From NCBI RefSeq assembly GCF_003112455.1, contig NZ_BDQX01000171.1, positions 186,465 to 250,464 of the forward strand: a DNA stretch of 64,000 bases, read 5' to 3'. Numbering within the stretch: position 1 is the stretch's first letter; every line of letters starts with the position of its first letter. This document shows, in pieces, positions 33,528 through 42,030 of the stretch. Under the pieces are notes generated by a model. The model did no database searches and was not told the origin of the DNA. It worked only from the letters and a program-made list of their open reading frames with translations. Both the position numbers and the translations under genes were made by a program. This stretch comes from Paenibacillus agaridevorans. GTDB lineage: Bacteria > Bacillota > Bacilli > Paenibacillales > Paenibacillaceae.

Positions 33528-34358
33528 TCAACCTTTTACCGCGCCGGCCGTCATGCCCGTAACCAATTGCTTCTGCAACAGGAGATAGAACACGACAATC
33601 GGGATAAAAGCAATCGTTAACGCAGCCATCTGAAGCGTATAATTCGCTGTTTCCAAGCCAACGAAGTTGGATAGGCCAAGCGGCAGCGTCTTGAGGCTGT
33701 TGGACGTGATCAAAACCAAAGCGAATAGATATTCGTTCCAGTTGTAGATGAAGTTCAAGATAACGACGGTTGCCATCGCGGGACGCGTAAGGGGCAAAAT
33801 GATGGACCAAAAGATCCGGAAGATGCCCGCGCCGTCCATGATGCCCGACTCCTCCATGTCCTTCGGAAAGCCGCGCATAAAACCTTCCAGAATAAAGACG
33901 GTGAGCGACAAGTGAAAAGCCGTATAAGGTAGAATGAGCGAGAAATAGGTATCGATCAAGCTCAGTTTTTGCATGATAAGGAAGATCGGAATCAAGGTTG
34001 CATGGATCGGAACCAACATGCCGAGCAAGAACAAGGCATACGTAAATCCGCGCAGCTTAAATTCGAATCGGGATAAGAAAAACGCCGCAAGCGCGCCCAA
34101 AAACACGGTCACGATAAGCGAAATAAACGTAATCAGGAAGCTGTTAATAAAATAAGTGTCCATATTGGCGATATCCCAAGCCTTCACGTAGTTCGAAAGC
34201 TCGATACCCGTCGGGAAGGAAAACGGATCCGCTGCATATTCCTGCTCCGTCTTAAATGAGTTGATGATCATCCAGAAGATAGGGACCAGATTCATAATAG
34301 CGAACAAACCTAAAAATACGTAAGCGAATATTTTGAATAATGGAGATCTCTGTTTCAC
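33528..34358 (-). CDS. Carbohydrate ABC transporter permease, MalG type
   Basis: 276 residues, six predicted membrane spans (IFAYVFLGLFAIMNLVPIFW first). EAA loop: DMEESGIMDGAGIFRIFWSIILPLTRP; the C-terminus KQLVTGMTAGAVKG is typical of the CUT1 family. It lies 15 bases after the partner permease and belongs to the binding-protein set starting at 36861. Confidence 0.92.
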   Translation of the reverse strand: MKQRSPLFKIFAYVFLGLFAIMNLVPIFWMIINSFKTEQEYAADPFSFPTGIELSNYVKAWDIANMDTYFINSFLITFISLIVTVFLGALAAFFLSRFEFKLRGFTYALFLLGMLVPIHATLIPIFLIMQKLSLIDTYFSLILPYTAFHLSLTVFILEGFMRGFPKDMEESGIMDGAGIFRIFWSIILPLTRPAMATVVILNFIYNWNEYLFALVLITSNSLKTLPLGLSNFVGLETANYTLQMAALTIAFIPIVVFYLLLQKQLVTGMTAGAVKG

Positions 34359-34373
34359 GATTGCTCCTCCCTC

Positions 34374-35246
34374 CTATGCCTTTTCCTTGCCGAGCCGGTT
34401 TGCAATCGTAATCACGACCAAGCTGAACAACAGAATCATAATCGATACCGCGCTTCCATACCCATACTCCAAATTGACGAAAGCGCTGGAATACATATGG
34501 ATCGTCATAACCTCGGTTTGATGCGCCGGACCGCCTCCGGTCAAAACCTGGATAAGGTCGAACACGCGGAAGGAGTTGCTGATGCTGTACACGATCGTGA
34601 CCATCAGCGTGGCTCGAATCATGGGAAGCGTAATGAACCAGGTCCGCTTAAGCCCCGTCGCTCCGTCCAGCTCCGACGCTTCGTTGACTTCGTCGGGTAT
34701 ATTTTGAAGAGCGGCAAGGAACATGACCATATATAGGCCGACGTTCTGCCAGATGTAGGCGATGCTGATGGACAGAATCGACCACTTGGGATCGCTAAGC
34801 CAATTCTGCTGCCAGCTCTCGAGCCCCACGAACTTCAAGAAATTATTAAGCAAACCGAACTCCGTGTTGTAGATCATCCCCCAAATGAGCGAGACCATAA
34901 CCGAAGAGATTACGACCGGCATAAAGCCAACCGTACGGAAAAAACCCGAACCTTTAAGGCCTTTGTTGAGCAGCAATGCCATCAGAAGGCCTAACGGCAG
35001 TTGACCGACCAGGCCCGTAATCATAATGACGATATTATTTTTAACCGAAAGCCAAAACGTATCGCTATTGAACATTCTCACGTAGTTGTCGAATCCGGCA
35101 AATTCTTTGGCGCCGATTCCGTTCCAATCCATAAGCGAATAATAAAAGGAAATTCCGATTGGAACGATGGCAATTCCCAGGTAGATAAGGAGGGCTGGAA
35201 ACAATCCGATAAAGATGGCCAGCTTGCTCCGTTTAAGCGTATGCAT
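34374..35246 (-). CDS. Carbohydrate ABC transporter permease, MalF type
   Basis: 290 residues. First span LAIFIGLFPALLIYLGIAIV; EAA loop EVNEASELDGATGLKRTWFITLPMIR. Unlike the two LplB-type permeases elsewhere in this window, it belongs to the MalF/MsmF style group, so this transporter probably has a different substrate range. Its start is separated from the binding-protein gene by about 300 bases holding a mobile-looking repeat element and a strong stem-loop. Confidence 0.92.
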   Translation of the reverse strand: MHTLKRSKLAIFIGLFPALLIYLGIAIVPIGISFYYSLMDWNGIGAKEFAGFDNYVRMFNSDTFWLSVKNNIVIMITGLVGQLPLGLLMALLLNKGLKGSGFFRTVGFMPVVISSVMVSLIWGMIYNTEFGLLNNFLKFVGLESWQQNWLSDPKWSILSISIAYIWQNVGLYMVMFLAALQNIPDEVNEASELDGATGLKRTWFITLPMIRATLMVTIVYSISNSFRVFDLIQVLTGGGPAHQTEVMTIHMYSSAFVNLEYGYGSAVSIMILLFSLVVITIANRLGKEKA

Positions 35247-35268
35247 CCATCATTCTCCCTTCAGAGGT

Positions 35269-35436
35269 AGTTCAAAAAGTCCGCTTCCCATTACGAAGTA
35301 TTACATGAAGCATATTCGACGTCGAATATTGAATTCAGCCGAACCTTCCGTTTCTCACGTAGCTCTGCTACGCTCCGATACTCAGTTTCTAGCTTCATTC
35401 AATCTTCTCGGTACTGAGAACCGAACTTTTTGAACT
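35269..35436. mobile_element. 168-bp element with terminal inverted repeats (MITE-like)
   Basis: Ends are AGTTCAAAAAGT (35269-35280) and ACTTTTTGAACT (35425-35436), perfect reverse complements extending inward as CCGCT and CCGA. The interior holds an 18-bp palindrome ATATTCGACGTCGAATAT, a small CGTAGCTCTGCTACG hairpin, and no coding capacity. A further AGTTCAAAAAGTC copy stands outside the right end at 35452. An internally deleted relative occurs at 48194-48228. It lies between binding-protein and permease genes. Confidence 0.6.
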
Positions 35437-35487
35437 TTCATTTTATGTGGTAGTTCAAAAAGTCTGCTAACTTTTCCTCGGCTCTAT

Positions 35488-35520
35488 ACAGAGAAAACCC
35501 GGAACCCGGGTTTTCTCTGT
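35488..35520 (-). ncRNA. Strong stem-loop after the solute-binding protein gene
   Basis: ACAGAGAAAACCCGG pairs with CCGGGTTTTCTCTGT over a three-base loop, 27 bases past the binding-protein stop. No U-tract follows on the minus strand. Probable mRNA 3'-end stabiliser or partial terminator setting binding protein above permease levels, as for the stems at 18893 and 45497. Confidence 0.55.
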
Positions 35521-35547
35521 CATTGCCTCAAACCTGACATTCAAAGC

Positions 35548-36861
35548 TTATTTTTTGTTGTATTCGTCCATTGCCGCTTGCGTATCCTGCGCGACTTCCT
35601 GCGGCGTTCCGCGACCTACGGTCAGAGCCTGCAAGCCGTTCTGAATGACGCTGACAACCTGAGTCGGAATGATGCTGTCGAATACAGGCGCTGTTCCTTT
35701 ACCCGTCAATTCAAGCATTTCTTTAAGATACGGGCTTGCATCCTCCGGAACGTCGACCTTTGCGGGAACGACAACGCCGTTGCTGATCAAGTCTTTGTAT
35801 AAATCTTCACTTACGAAATATTTCATAAATTCTTCGGCAGCCGCTTTTTTACGCTCGTCCAGCTTGCTTTTGATGGCGATGCCGTACTGAACGACGCCGG
35901 CGCTTTTGGCCGGATCGCCTTTGCCGCCCTCTACGCTTGGGAACAGCGCGATGCCGAATTTGACGCCTTGTTCATTATTGATGCGCACGCGCGCATCCAC
36001 AGTCGAGGACGTGATATGCAAAGCCGCTTTGCCCTGGATCAGATAGTCCTGGCTTTGTACCGAGTCCATGTTGTTCGCATCCGTATTAAAGGCATCCAGC
36101 TTGGCGAGCTCATCGATAACGGAGATGGCGCTGACAAATTCAGGATCTGTGAATTTCGCTTCGCCTTTCATTACCTTCTCCAGGAAATCGCTGCCCGTAA
36201 AACGGTCGCCGACGATAGACAGAATCGAGGACTGCAATGGCCATTGTTCTTTGTTGCCGAGCGAGATCGGCGTCAAGCCCGCCGCTTTCAGCTTTTTCAC
36301 CAGTTCGATGAAATCGGCATAAGTGGTAGGGAATGCGTCGTAACCTACGCTTGCCAGCATCTCTTTGTTGTAATAAACGATATCAACAAATGTTTGCTTC
36401 GTCGGAACTGCGTATTGCTGATCGGCTACGTTAAATGGCGAGAGCGCGCTCTCCGGCAAAATTTCTTTCCAGTTATCCATCAGACCGTTGATCGGCTCAA
36501 GCAAACTGCCTTCTACAAGCGGCGCCAAATCTGCTCCGGGCCACACAACGTTAATATCCGCCAGGTTATTGGCTGCCGCGAGCGTGCGAAGCTTGGTTTT
36601 ATATTGAGCGGAAGGGACTTCATCGGTTTTGATTACGATTTCCGGATGATCTTTCTGGAACTGTTCGATTCGCGCCTTATACACATCGTTGTCGATGTTA
36701 GGCGTTGTCCAAGGATGCATCATCGTTAACGTAACCGTTTCCGTTTTAGAGCCGCCGCTTGCGTTGTTTTCTTCGGAATTGCCGCATGCCGCAGTCGACA
36801 CAGCCATTAATCCTGCCAGCGAAACAAGAAGAGTTCTTTTTTTGAAGTTTGAATGAGCCAT
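35548..36861 (-). CDS. Extracellular sugar-binding lipoprotein (CUT1 family)
   Basis: 437 residues from the ATG at 36861, preceded by GAAAGAGGG. Signal peptide with lipobox (LAGLMAVSTAACGNSEEN, cysteine near residue 27). Family-1 solute-binding fold: VTLTMMHPWTTPNIDNDVYK, DINVVWPGADLAPLVEGSLLEPI, AAEEFMKYFVSEDLYKDLI. Begins the transporter set of the glycan locus; likely ligands are gluco- or manno-oligosaccharides released by the upstream GH16 or handled by the GH130 and GH3 enzymes (inference). Confidence 0.92.
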   Translation of the reverse strand: MAHSNFKKRTLLVSLAGLMAVSTAACGNSEENNASGGSKTETVTLTMMHPWTTPNIDNDVYKARIEQFQKDHPEIVIKTDEVPSAQYKTKLRTLAAANNLADINVVWPGADLAPLVEGSLLEPINGLMDNWKEILPESALSPFNVADQQYAVPTKQTFVDIVYYNKEMLASVGYDAFPTTYADFIELVKKLKAAGLTPISLGNKEQWPLQSSILSIVGDRFTGSDFLEKVMKGEAKFTDPEFVSAISVIDELAKLDAFNTDANNMDSVQSQDYLIQGKAALHITSSTVDARVRINNEQGVKFGIALFPSVEGGKGDPAKSAGVVQYGIAIKSKLDERKKAAAEEFMKYFVSEDLYKDLISNGVVVPAKVDVPEDASPYLKEMLELTGKGTAPVFDSIIPTQVVSVIQNGLQALTVGRGTPQEVAQDTQAAMDEYNKK

Positions 36862-36940
36862 TTTTAACCCTCTTTCCATATTTGTAATCGCTTTATTTGT
36901 GAAGATCAGTAATCGGGGCGCCCAATTGATCTATACTTCC

Positions 36941-36946
36941 ATTATA
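36941..36946 (-). promoter_or_regulatory. -10 element upstream of the binding-protein gene
   Basis: Perfect TATAAT on the minus strand, about 80 bases upstream of the start at 36861. The -35 region is poor, consistent with activation by the YesN-type regulator. Confidence 0.4.
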
Positions 36947-37006
36947 AAAAATCTTAATAATCGGAAATATCCCAAAATTCTTCGATTTTATCCTGTATTA
37001 TGTTAG

Positions 37007-38047
37007 TTACTTTCGATTCGATGGTTCAAGCAGATGTTCAAGCATCTCATCGAGAGGCACGGTCGCAAGCGCAATGGCCGTATCCGTGACGCCATAATAA
37101 ATGTGCAGAATCCCTTCATCCAGCACACATCCGGTCGGGAAGATGACATTCGGAATTTGGTATCCGAATTTCTCGTAATACGTCTCCGGCTCCATAATAA
37201 AGTTCGAAGTACGAGCCAAAATTTTCGTCGGATCCTCCAGATCAAGCAGCATCGCGCCAAGCCGATATACCGTTTGCTGATCGACTCCATGATAGAACAG
37301 AAGCCATCCCTGCTCCGTACGAATTGGCGGTGTCGAGCTGCCAATCTTTTTCATTTCCCATTCTTGCTCCGCTTTCGCGAACAACACCGGATCCTCCCAC
37401 GTTTTCAGGTCGTCGGAATACGAAATCCAGATTGCCGCCTGCTCGGTGCCGTACTCTTCTCCGATATATTCTTCCGGTCTGCGGAGCAGCGCGTATTTGC
37501 CGTTGATTTTCTCCGGGAACAGGATGTTGTTTCGGTCGTTGATCTCAAGCGGCGTCGTTGTGGACACATACTCCCAATGAATCAGATCCTTGGAGGACAA
37601 CAGGATCGAACGAGTCAGCCAATGGCCTTCCTCTTCTCCCCAGCCTTCAGGGTACGTTGGGATGGAACGCTCCGGAATGCCCGTTCCCGTCGGATAGTAG
37701 TTCATAGCGCAAGGACGAAGCGCAATCGTCATGTAAAACGTATCCTCGATCTTGACCATACGCGGATCCTGTACGCTGCCGTATGGGAAACCGAGCTCGT
37801 CCGGCGTTAACACCGGCGTATCGACGACGTGGGTAAAGTGGACGCCGTCCGTGCTTTCAAGCAGGCCCAAATAGTTTTTGCAAGGCGTAAGCGAACCCGC
37901 CGTTCTTTCGATCATGTAGGTTTTCCCATTATCTTTAATAACGGCAGGATTGAATACGGTTGCCAATCTCCAATCGTACAGGCCCGGTACGACAATCGGG
38001 TTTTCGGCATGTCTGGTAATGTTCAATGATGTCCCCTCCAGCTTCAT
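37007..38047 (-). CDS. GH130 family glycoside phosphorylase (beta-mannoside phosphorylase-like)
   Basis: 346 residues, the length usual for GH130. Five-bladed propeller signatures: ITRHAENPIVVPGLYDWRLATVFNPAVI, GSVQDPRMVKIEDTFYMT (catalytic aspartate D94), WISYSDDLKTWEDP and FPTGCVLDEGILHIYYG. Known members cleave beta-1,4- or beta-1,2-mannosides with phosphate to give mannose 1-phosphate; a gluco-specific variant is possible given the beta-glucanases beside it. No signal peptide, so cytoplasmic. First leftward gene after the secreted GH16; separate from it by a terminator. Confidence 0.9.
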   Translation of the reverse strand: MKLEGTSLNITRHAENPIVVPGLYDWRLATVFNPAVIKDNGKTYMIERTAGSLTPCKNYLGLLESTDGVHFTHVVDTPVLTPDELGFPYGSVQDPRMVKIEDTFYMTIALRPCAMNYYPTGTGIPERSIPTYPEGWGEEEGHWLTRSILLSSKDLIHWEYVSTTTPLEINDRNNILFPEKINGKYALLRRPEEYIGEEYGTEQAAIWISYSDDLKTWEDPVLFAKAEQEWEMKKIGSSTPPIRTEQGWLLFYHGVDQQTVYRLGAMLLDLEDPTKILARTSNFIMEPETYYEKFGYQIPNVIFPTGCVLDEGILHIYYGVTDTAIALATVPLDEMLEHLLEPSNRK

Positions 38048-38131
38048 GATTTCGTAATATAGTTGTTATTATAGCCCTCCCCGTTGCACACTTATATCCC
38101 ACCGAATTTAGAAAACATCCGAAATCTATCA

Positions 38132-38177
38132 ATAAAAAAATAAACGGCCCCTCCTGCATGGCAAGAGGATGCCGTTT
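38132..38177 (-). terminator. Intrinsic terminator of the secreted GH16 gene
   Basis: AAACGGC (38142-38148) pairs with GCCGTTT (38171-38177), with inner CCTC/GAGG pairing; on the minus strand the stem is followed by ATTTTTTTATT. Separates GH16 from GH130 transcription. Confidence 0.75.
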
Positions 38178-38300
38178 ACCTTCAGCAGCACGCGATGAGC
38201 TGCCTGATCATGTTCAACTTTCTACCAGTTCCATTGCCCGCATGTTTGCAGGCCAGCTTCGATTAAGATTCGGCGCCGATATCGGGATTGATCATCTCCC

Positions 38301-40922
38301 TTACTCCGGCGTACCCTGCGTCACGCCGTGCACATAGGTTTGCCATGGCGTATCCAGCGCGCCTTGCCCGGGGTTGTAGGTAAAGAAGTATTCCACGACG
38401 TCCCCCTGCTGCAGGTTATTGACCGCATACGTATAGTTGCCGTTGCCAATAGAGGTCATCGCCACGTTGAGCTGAACGCCGTTGTTCACTTTGTAGTGCA
38501 GGTCTGCGAATGTGGCTCCGTTGACGTAGAACAGCAGGTTGTTGCCCGTCTTTTTGATCCCTCGAACGGCATCGCCGATGATGTAGGTCGTTGGCGGCGG
38601 CGCTACTACCGTAATGGCCGACACCGACGTTTTATTGCCGTCGGCCGTGGTCGCCGTAACGATCGTTGTACCTGGGGCGACACCCGTCACAATGCCGCTT
38701 CCGTTTACGGTCGCGACCGCGGGGTTGGCAACGGACCAGTTGACGGCCTTATTCGTTGCGTTCGATGGCGTTACGGCCGCACTCAACTGCACCGTCTGTC
38801 CCGCTTGCACTTGCGCCGAAGACGGGGTAACGGTGACGCCGGTTACGTCTACGTTGCCGGGATTGCCGCCGCCGTCGCCTTCCTTGTAAACGCGTACGTA
38901 ATCCACTTGCATCGTCGCCGGTATGTCGGACGGAGATGGCGTCAGACCGCCGTCGAAGTGACCACCGACTGCCAGATTCATAATAAGATAGAACGGCTGG
39001 TCGAACGGCGCGTTCGGATTGTTCGGGGCTGCCACGGAATACCATTGCTCCCTGGAGACCTTAAAGAAAAACTCGCCGTTCACGTACCACTTTACGTTGT
39101 CTTCTTCCCAAATCATCGTATAGACATGGTAATCGCTGGCGAACGTCTGGCCTTGCGGGAAATGATATTCGCCGGCAATATACCGATTCACCGGCCATTG
39201 ACCGCCGAAGTGAACGGCACCGCTCGTCGTACCCGGCAGACGGCCCTTCGCTTCCATAATGTCAAGCTCGCCTGACGCGGCCCACGCGCCGTAAACGGAA
39301 TCCTCCGGAAGCATCCAGAGAGCCGGCCACAGGCCGTTGCCGGTTGGCAGTTTCGCGCGAATGTCGACCCGGCCGTATTGCAGCGTCATATGATCCTTTG
39401 TATTGATTTTGCCTGAGGAATATTGCGCGTATCGGTTCGGATCCTGCGGGAATGATCTGACATCGTTTAAAGCGCGAATATTCAGCTTTCCGTCCTGCAC
39501 GAATACGTTTTGCGTGCTGTTCGTGTAATGCTGCAGTTCCGCGTTGCCCCAGCCCCAGCTGTTCGGATCGTTTGTGATGTAATAACCGGTTTCGTAATTC
39601 CACTTGTTCGTGTCGAGCGCCGTTCCGCTGAATTCATCCTGCCAGATCAAGTTCATTCCGCTGATAGCCGGATCGGTTGGCGTTCCGATGGCTACATCAT
39701 CATGATCGGAGACGTCCGGACGAGGTGCGTTAGGATTGCCGATTAACGTATAGTAGACGAAGTTGCTGCCGACGCTGCCGCCCGTCTGTCCATTTAACGG
39801 ATAGCCGATTCGAATCTGCATATCGGTTTGGATCGGCTGGAACCACAGACCGTAGATGTAGTCGGCCCAATATCCCCACTGATTGGCGTCCGACATATTA
39901 TTGTAGCCGTTGCCGGAATAGACGAATCCGCTTTGACCGGAGTTCGACATATCGACCCACTGGCCTCCTATGTTGATCTGGTAAACGAACTTGCCAATTT
40001 CGGTGCCGATAGGCGCCCCGCCGTCGATTTTGGGCAGCGGGATCCCGATGGAGCCATTGTTGTCAGCCGTATAGGTTGTGCCATCATAAGCGGAGATGAC
40101 GTACGAATTCCGGACAGGCTGATTAAAGGTGATCGTGTAGATCAGACTGGCCGATGAACTGACGGATTCCAGCTTCACGTTGATGGATTCCGTCACCGTG
40201 AACCAGAATCCGCCCCCTCCTTCGGTGAACTGTCCGAAGTTGCTGTCGTAGATCCATCCGCTGGCCGCATTGTTGTCGATGTCGATCCAAGTGCTGCTGT
40301 TAACGGGTTTGACGTATACCTTAAGATCGTCGGCTACGGCCTGATAGATGATCCCGGGATCATTGTTAAAAACTGGGTACGTAAATCCCGCTCCGCCCGT
40401 GAACCCTGCGGTTAATTGCGGACCTTGCGTTGGCGTCATGGAGGTAATGGTCGTCGTGTTGACGTTTTGGAATTGAAGGGTATAACCCAGCGTAACTCCG
40501 CTGTTTGCTTTGGAATGTAGCTGAATCTCTGTTGTCTGCGACAGCGTGAACCAATAGCCGTTTGCCCCGCCGTCGCTCCAATGTCCCCAGTTCTGGTTGT
40601 AGACAAAGCCGCTTACGCTGTCGATATCAACCCAGTTGCCGCCCACCTTCACCTTAACGCCTACGTCAGCGGATACATCGTTCCATGTTGCGGCGCCGCC
40701 GTTAAAGATCGGCATGACGAAGCCGTAGCTGGCCTGCCCGACTCCCGATTTTGTAATAACCGGACCATCCGCAGACGAAAAGTAAGCCATGGAGCTTACC
40801 GTCGTCGCGGCTTCTACCTTCGATACCGGCATAAGGCTCATGCCAGCGATCATCACGATTGCGAGTATAAGGCTCAGGACCCTTTGCATATACCGATTCT
40901 CCGAATTGCGGAATAATTTCAT
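38301..40922 (-). CDS. Secreted multidomain GH16 endo-beta-1,3-glucanase
   Basis: 873 residues; start ATG has GAGGAGG upstream. Signal peptide 1-38 (cleavage near KVEA-ATT). Residues 45-395 contain three divergent copies of an unrecognised module of about 100 residues (WVDIDSVSGFVYNQNWGHW, WIDIDNNAASGWIYDSNFGQF, WVDMSNSGQSGFVYSGNGY). GH16 spans about 420-680 with SGELDIMEAKG (nucleophile E552, acid/base E557). A bacterial Ig-like (Big_2) domain lies at 692-773 and a C-terminal CBM56-like beta-glucan-binding domain at 780-866. Likely degrades laminarin-type glucan outside the cell for import by the neighbouring transporters. Confidence 0.92.
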   Translation of the reverse strand: MKLFRNSENRYMQRVLSLILAIVMIAGMSLMPVSKVEAATTVSSMAYFSSADGPVITKSGVGQASYGFVMPIFNGGAATWNDVSADVGVKVKVGGNWVDIDSVSGFVYNQNWGHWSDGGANGYWFTLSQTTEIQLHSKANSGVTLGYTLQFQNVNTTTITSMTPTQGPQLTAGFTGGAGFTYPVFNNDPGIIYQAVADDLKVYVKPVNSSTWIDIDNNAASGWIYDSNFGQFTEGGGGFWFTVTESINVKLESVSSSASLIYTITFNQPVRNSYVISAYDGTTYTADNNGSIGIPLPKIDGGAPIGTEIGKFVYQINIGGQWVDMSNSGQSGFVYSGNGYNNMSDANQWGYWADYIYGLWFQPIQTDMQIRIGYPLNGQTGGSVGSNFVYYTLIGNPNAPRPDVSDHDDVAIGTPTDPAISGMNLIWQDEFSGTALDTNKWNYETGYYITNDPNSWGWGNAELQHYTNSTQNVFVQDGKLNIRALNDVRSFPQDPNRYAQYSSGKINTKDHMTLQYGRVDIRAKLPTGNGLWPALWMLPEDSVYGAWAASGELDIMEAKGRLPGTTSGAVHFGGQWPVNRYIAGEYHFPQGQTFASDYHVYTMIWEEDNVKWYVNGEFFFKVSREQWYSVAAPNNPNAPFDQPFYLIMNLAVGGHFDGGLTPSPSDIPATMQVDYVRVYKEGDGGGNPGNVDVTGVTVTPSSAQVQAGQTVQLSAAVTPSNATNKAVNWSVANPAVATVNGSGIVTGVAPGTTIVTATTADGNKTSVSAITVVAPPPTTYIIGDAVRGIKKTGNNLLFYVNGATFADLHYKVNNGVQLNVAMTSIGNGNYTYAVNNLQQGDVVEYFFTYNPGQGALDTPWQTYVHGVTQGTPE

Positions 40923-41135
40923 AATTGCCTCCTCAATAAATTAGTCATTTCTCCGTTCTGCCAGTTGGCCTTATTGCGGACTTTTGAACAATCTTTAATG
41001 GGACCAAGCTCTAACTAATCGATGGAACACCTCCCGTGCGACCGCTATTCGGTTCGGCTGTCGGATAGAGCAAGCTCGCTCTCTTGAGGCTTGCGGCTCC
41101 TGGGACGTGGGCGGAAAAAGCTGGGGGTTGAGTTC

Positions 41136-41149
41136 GGAAACCGCTTTCA
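41136..41149. promoter_or_regulatory. Candidate catabolite-response element upstream of GH16
   Basis: GGAAACCGCTTTCA matches TGWAANCGNTNWCA at all defined positions except the first. It lies about 215 bases upstream of the leftward GH16 gene, just downstream of a possible -10 TAGAAT (minus strand, 41171-41166). The rest of the 428-base gap 40923-41350 shows no gene. Confidence 0.45.
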
Positions 41150-41284
41150 ATTTTGATGTATCTTCATTCTATCGAATCGCCAATTGGGCTTAAAGGTACA
41201 ATTGTTTTTGTTATAACCCAATTTTTTGGCATTTTGGACAACCTTGCTCATTGTGCGGTTTCATCTGGAGAAGAGCAGTCGATA

Positions 41285-41313
41285 TTTAGAACTTGGAGAA
41301 TCCGTGTTATAAT
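41285..41313 (+). promoter_or_regulatory. Promoter of the Uma2-family gene
   Basis: TTTAGA (41285-41290), a 17-base spacer and TATAAT (41308-41313) with the TG extension, 38 bases upstream of the start codon. Confidence 0.6.
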
Positions 41314-41350
41314 AGGAACAAACATTCGCCGCGAGATTGGAGGGCACAAT

Positions 41351-41941
41351 ATGAGCCGCAATAAAAACAGGGATTTGCTGCGCGAAGACAACGTAACCTA
41401 TGACGATTACGCCGGTTTCGATGACGGCAACCGCTATGAGCTTGTAGACGGCCGCCTGGATTTAATGAGCCCGGGGCCGGGCAGTATTCATCAGTTGGTG
41501 AGCTTTGAGATTCAGAAGCGAATATCCCGCACATGCGACAATGAGGCTATTATACTGTGTGCACCGCTCGACGTTATCCTCTCCGAACAGGAAGTGCGCC
41601 AACCTGATTTGGTCATTTTGCTGCGGAGCAATCTGCATAAGCTGGTGCCTAAGGGTATCGAAGGTCCTCCGGATATCGTCGTGGAAATTTTGTCGCCGTC
41701 TACGGCGAAGCGGGACAAGCTGTTCAAGATGATCAGCTACGCAAGGCACGGCATACCGGAATACTGGATCGTGAACCACTCGAGTTGCTTCCTGGAGCAA
41801 TACCTTCTGGATCGGGATACACGCGCTTATTCGCTCGCCAATGTATTCGCCCAAGACGATCCTGTCAGTTCCCCTACTCTGTCTTGTCTTTCATTCTCGA
41901 TGCAGGACATTATGGATAGCTTGCCGGACGTGTTGAAATAA
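41351..41941 (+). CDS. Uma2 family (DUF820) restriction-endonuclease-fold protein 1
   Basis: 196 residues from the ATG at 41351, six bases after GGAGGG; the frame is open further upstream but without a start signal. The PD-(D/E)XK-like core is visible as YELVDGRLDLMSPGPGSIHQ, VRQPDLVILL, GPPDIVVEILSPSTAKRDK and GIPEYWIVNHSS. The biological role of Uma2 proteins is not established; they are frequent in cyanobacteria and Paenibacillaceae as single genes. It sits alone with its own promoter and terminator. Confidence 0.85.
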   Translation: MSRNKNRDLLREDNVTYDDYAGFDDGNRYELVDGRLDLMSPGPGSIHQLVSFEIQKRISRTCDNEAIILCAPLDVILSEQEVRQPDLVILLRSNLHKLVPKGIEGPPDIVVEILSPSTAKRDKLFKMISYARHGIPEYWIVNHSSCFLEQYLLDRDTRAYSLANVFAQDDPVSSPTLSCLSFSMQDIMDSLPDVLK

Positions 41942-41946
41942 GACCA

Positions 41947-41978
41947 AAACAGCGACATGACCCAACATGTCGCTGTTT
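41947..41978. terminator. Terminator between the Uma2 gene and yesN
   Basis: AAACAGCGACATG (41947-41959) pairs perfectly with CATGTCGCTGTTT (41966-41978). It lies between convergent genes ending at 41941 and 42031 and probably serves both. Confidence 0.65.
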
Positions 41979-42030
41979 GACCGATCTGTTATTTATTCAT
42001 TAGCCGATTGCGCGCCTTCTTCGTGGCTCG

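Noticed and set aside
36882..36897. cre-like sequence TGTAATCGCTTTAT near the binding-protein start
   Set aside because: It lacks the conserved CA at the 3' end and lies in the leader close to the ribosome binding site; too weak to report as a site.
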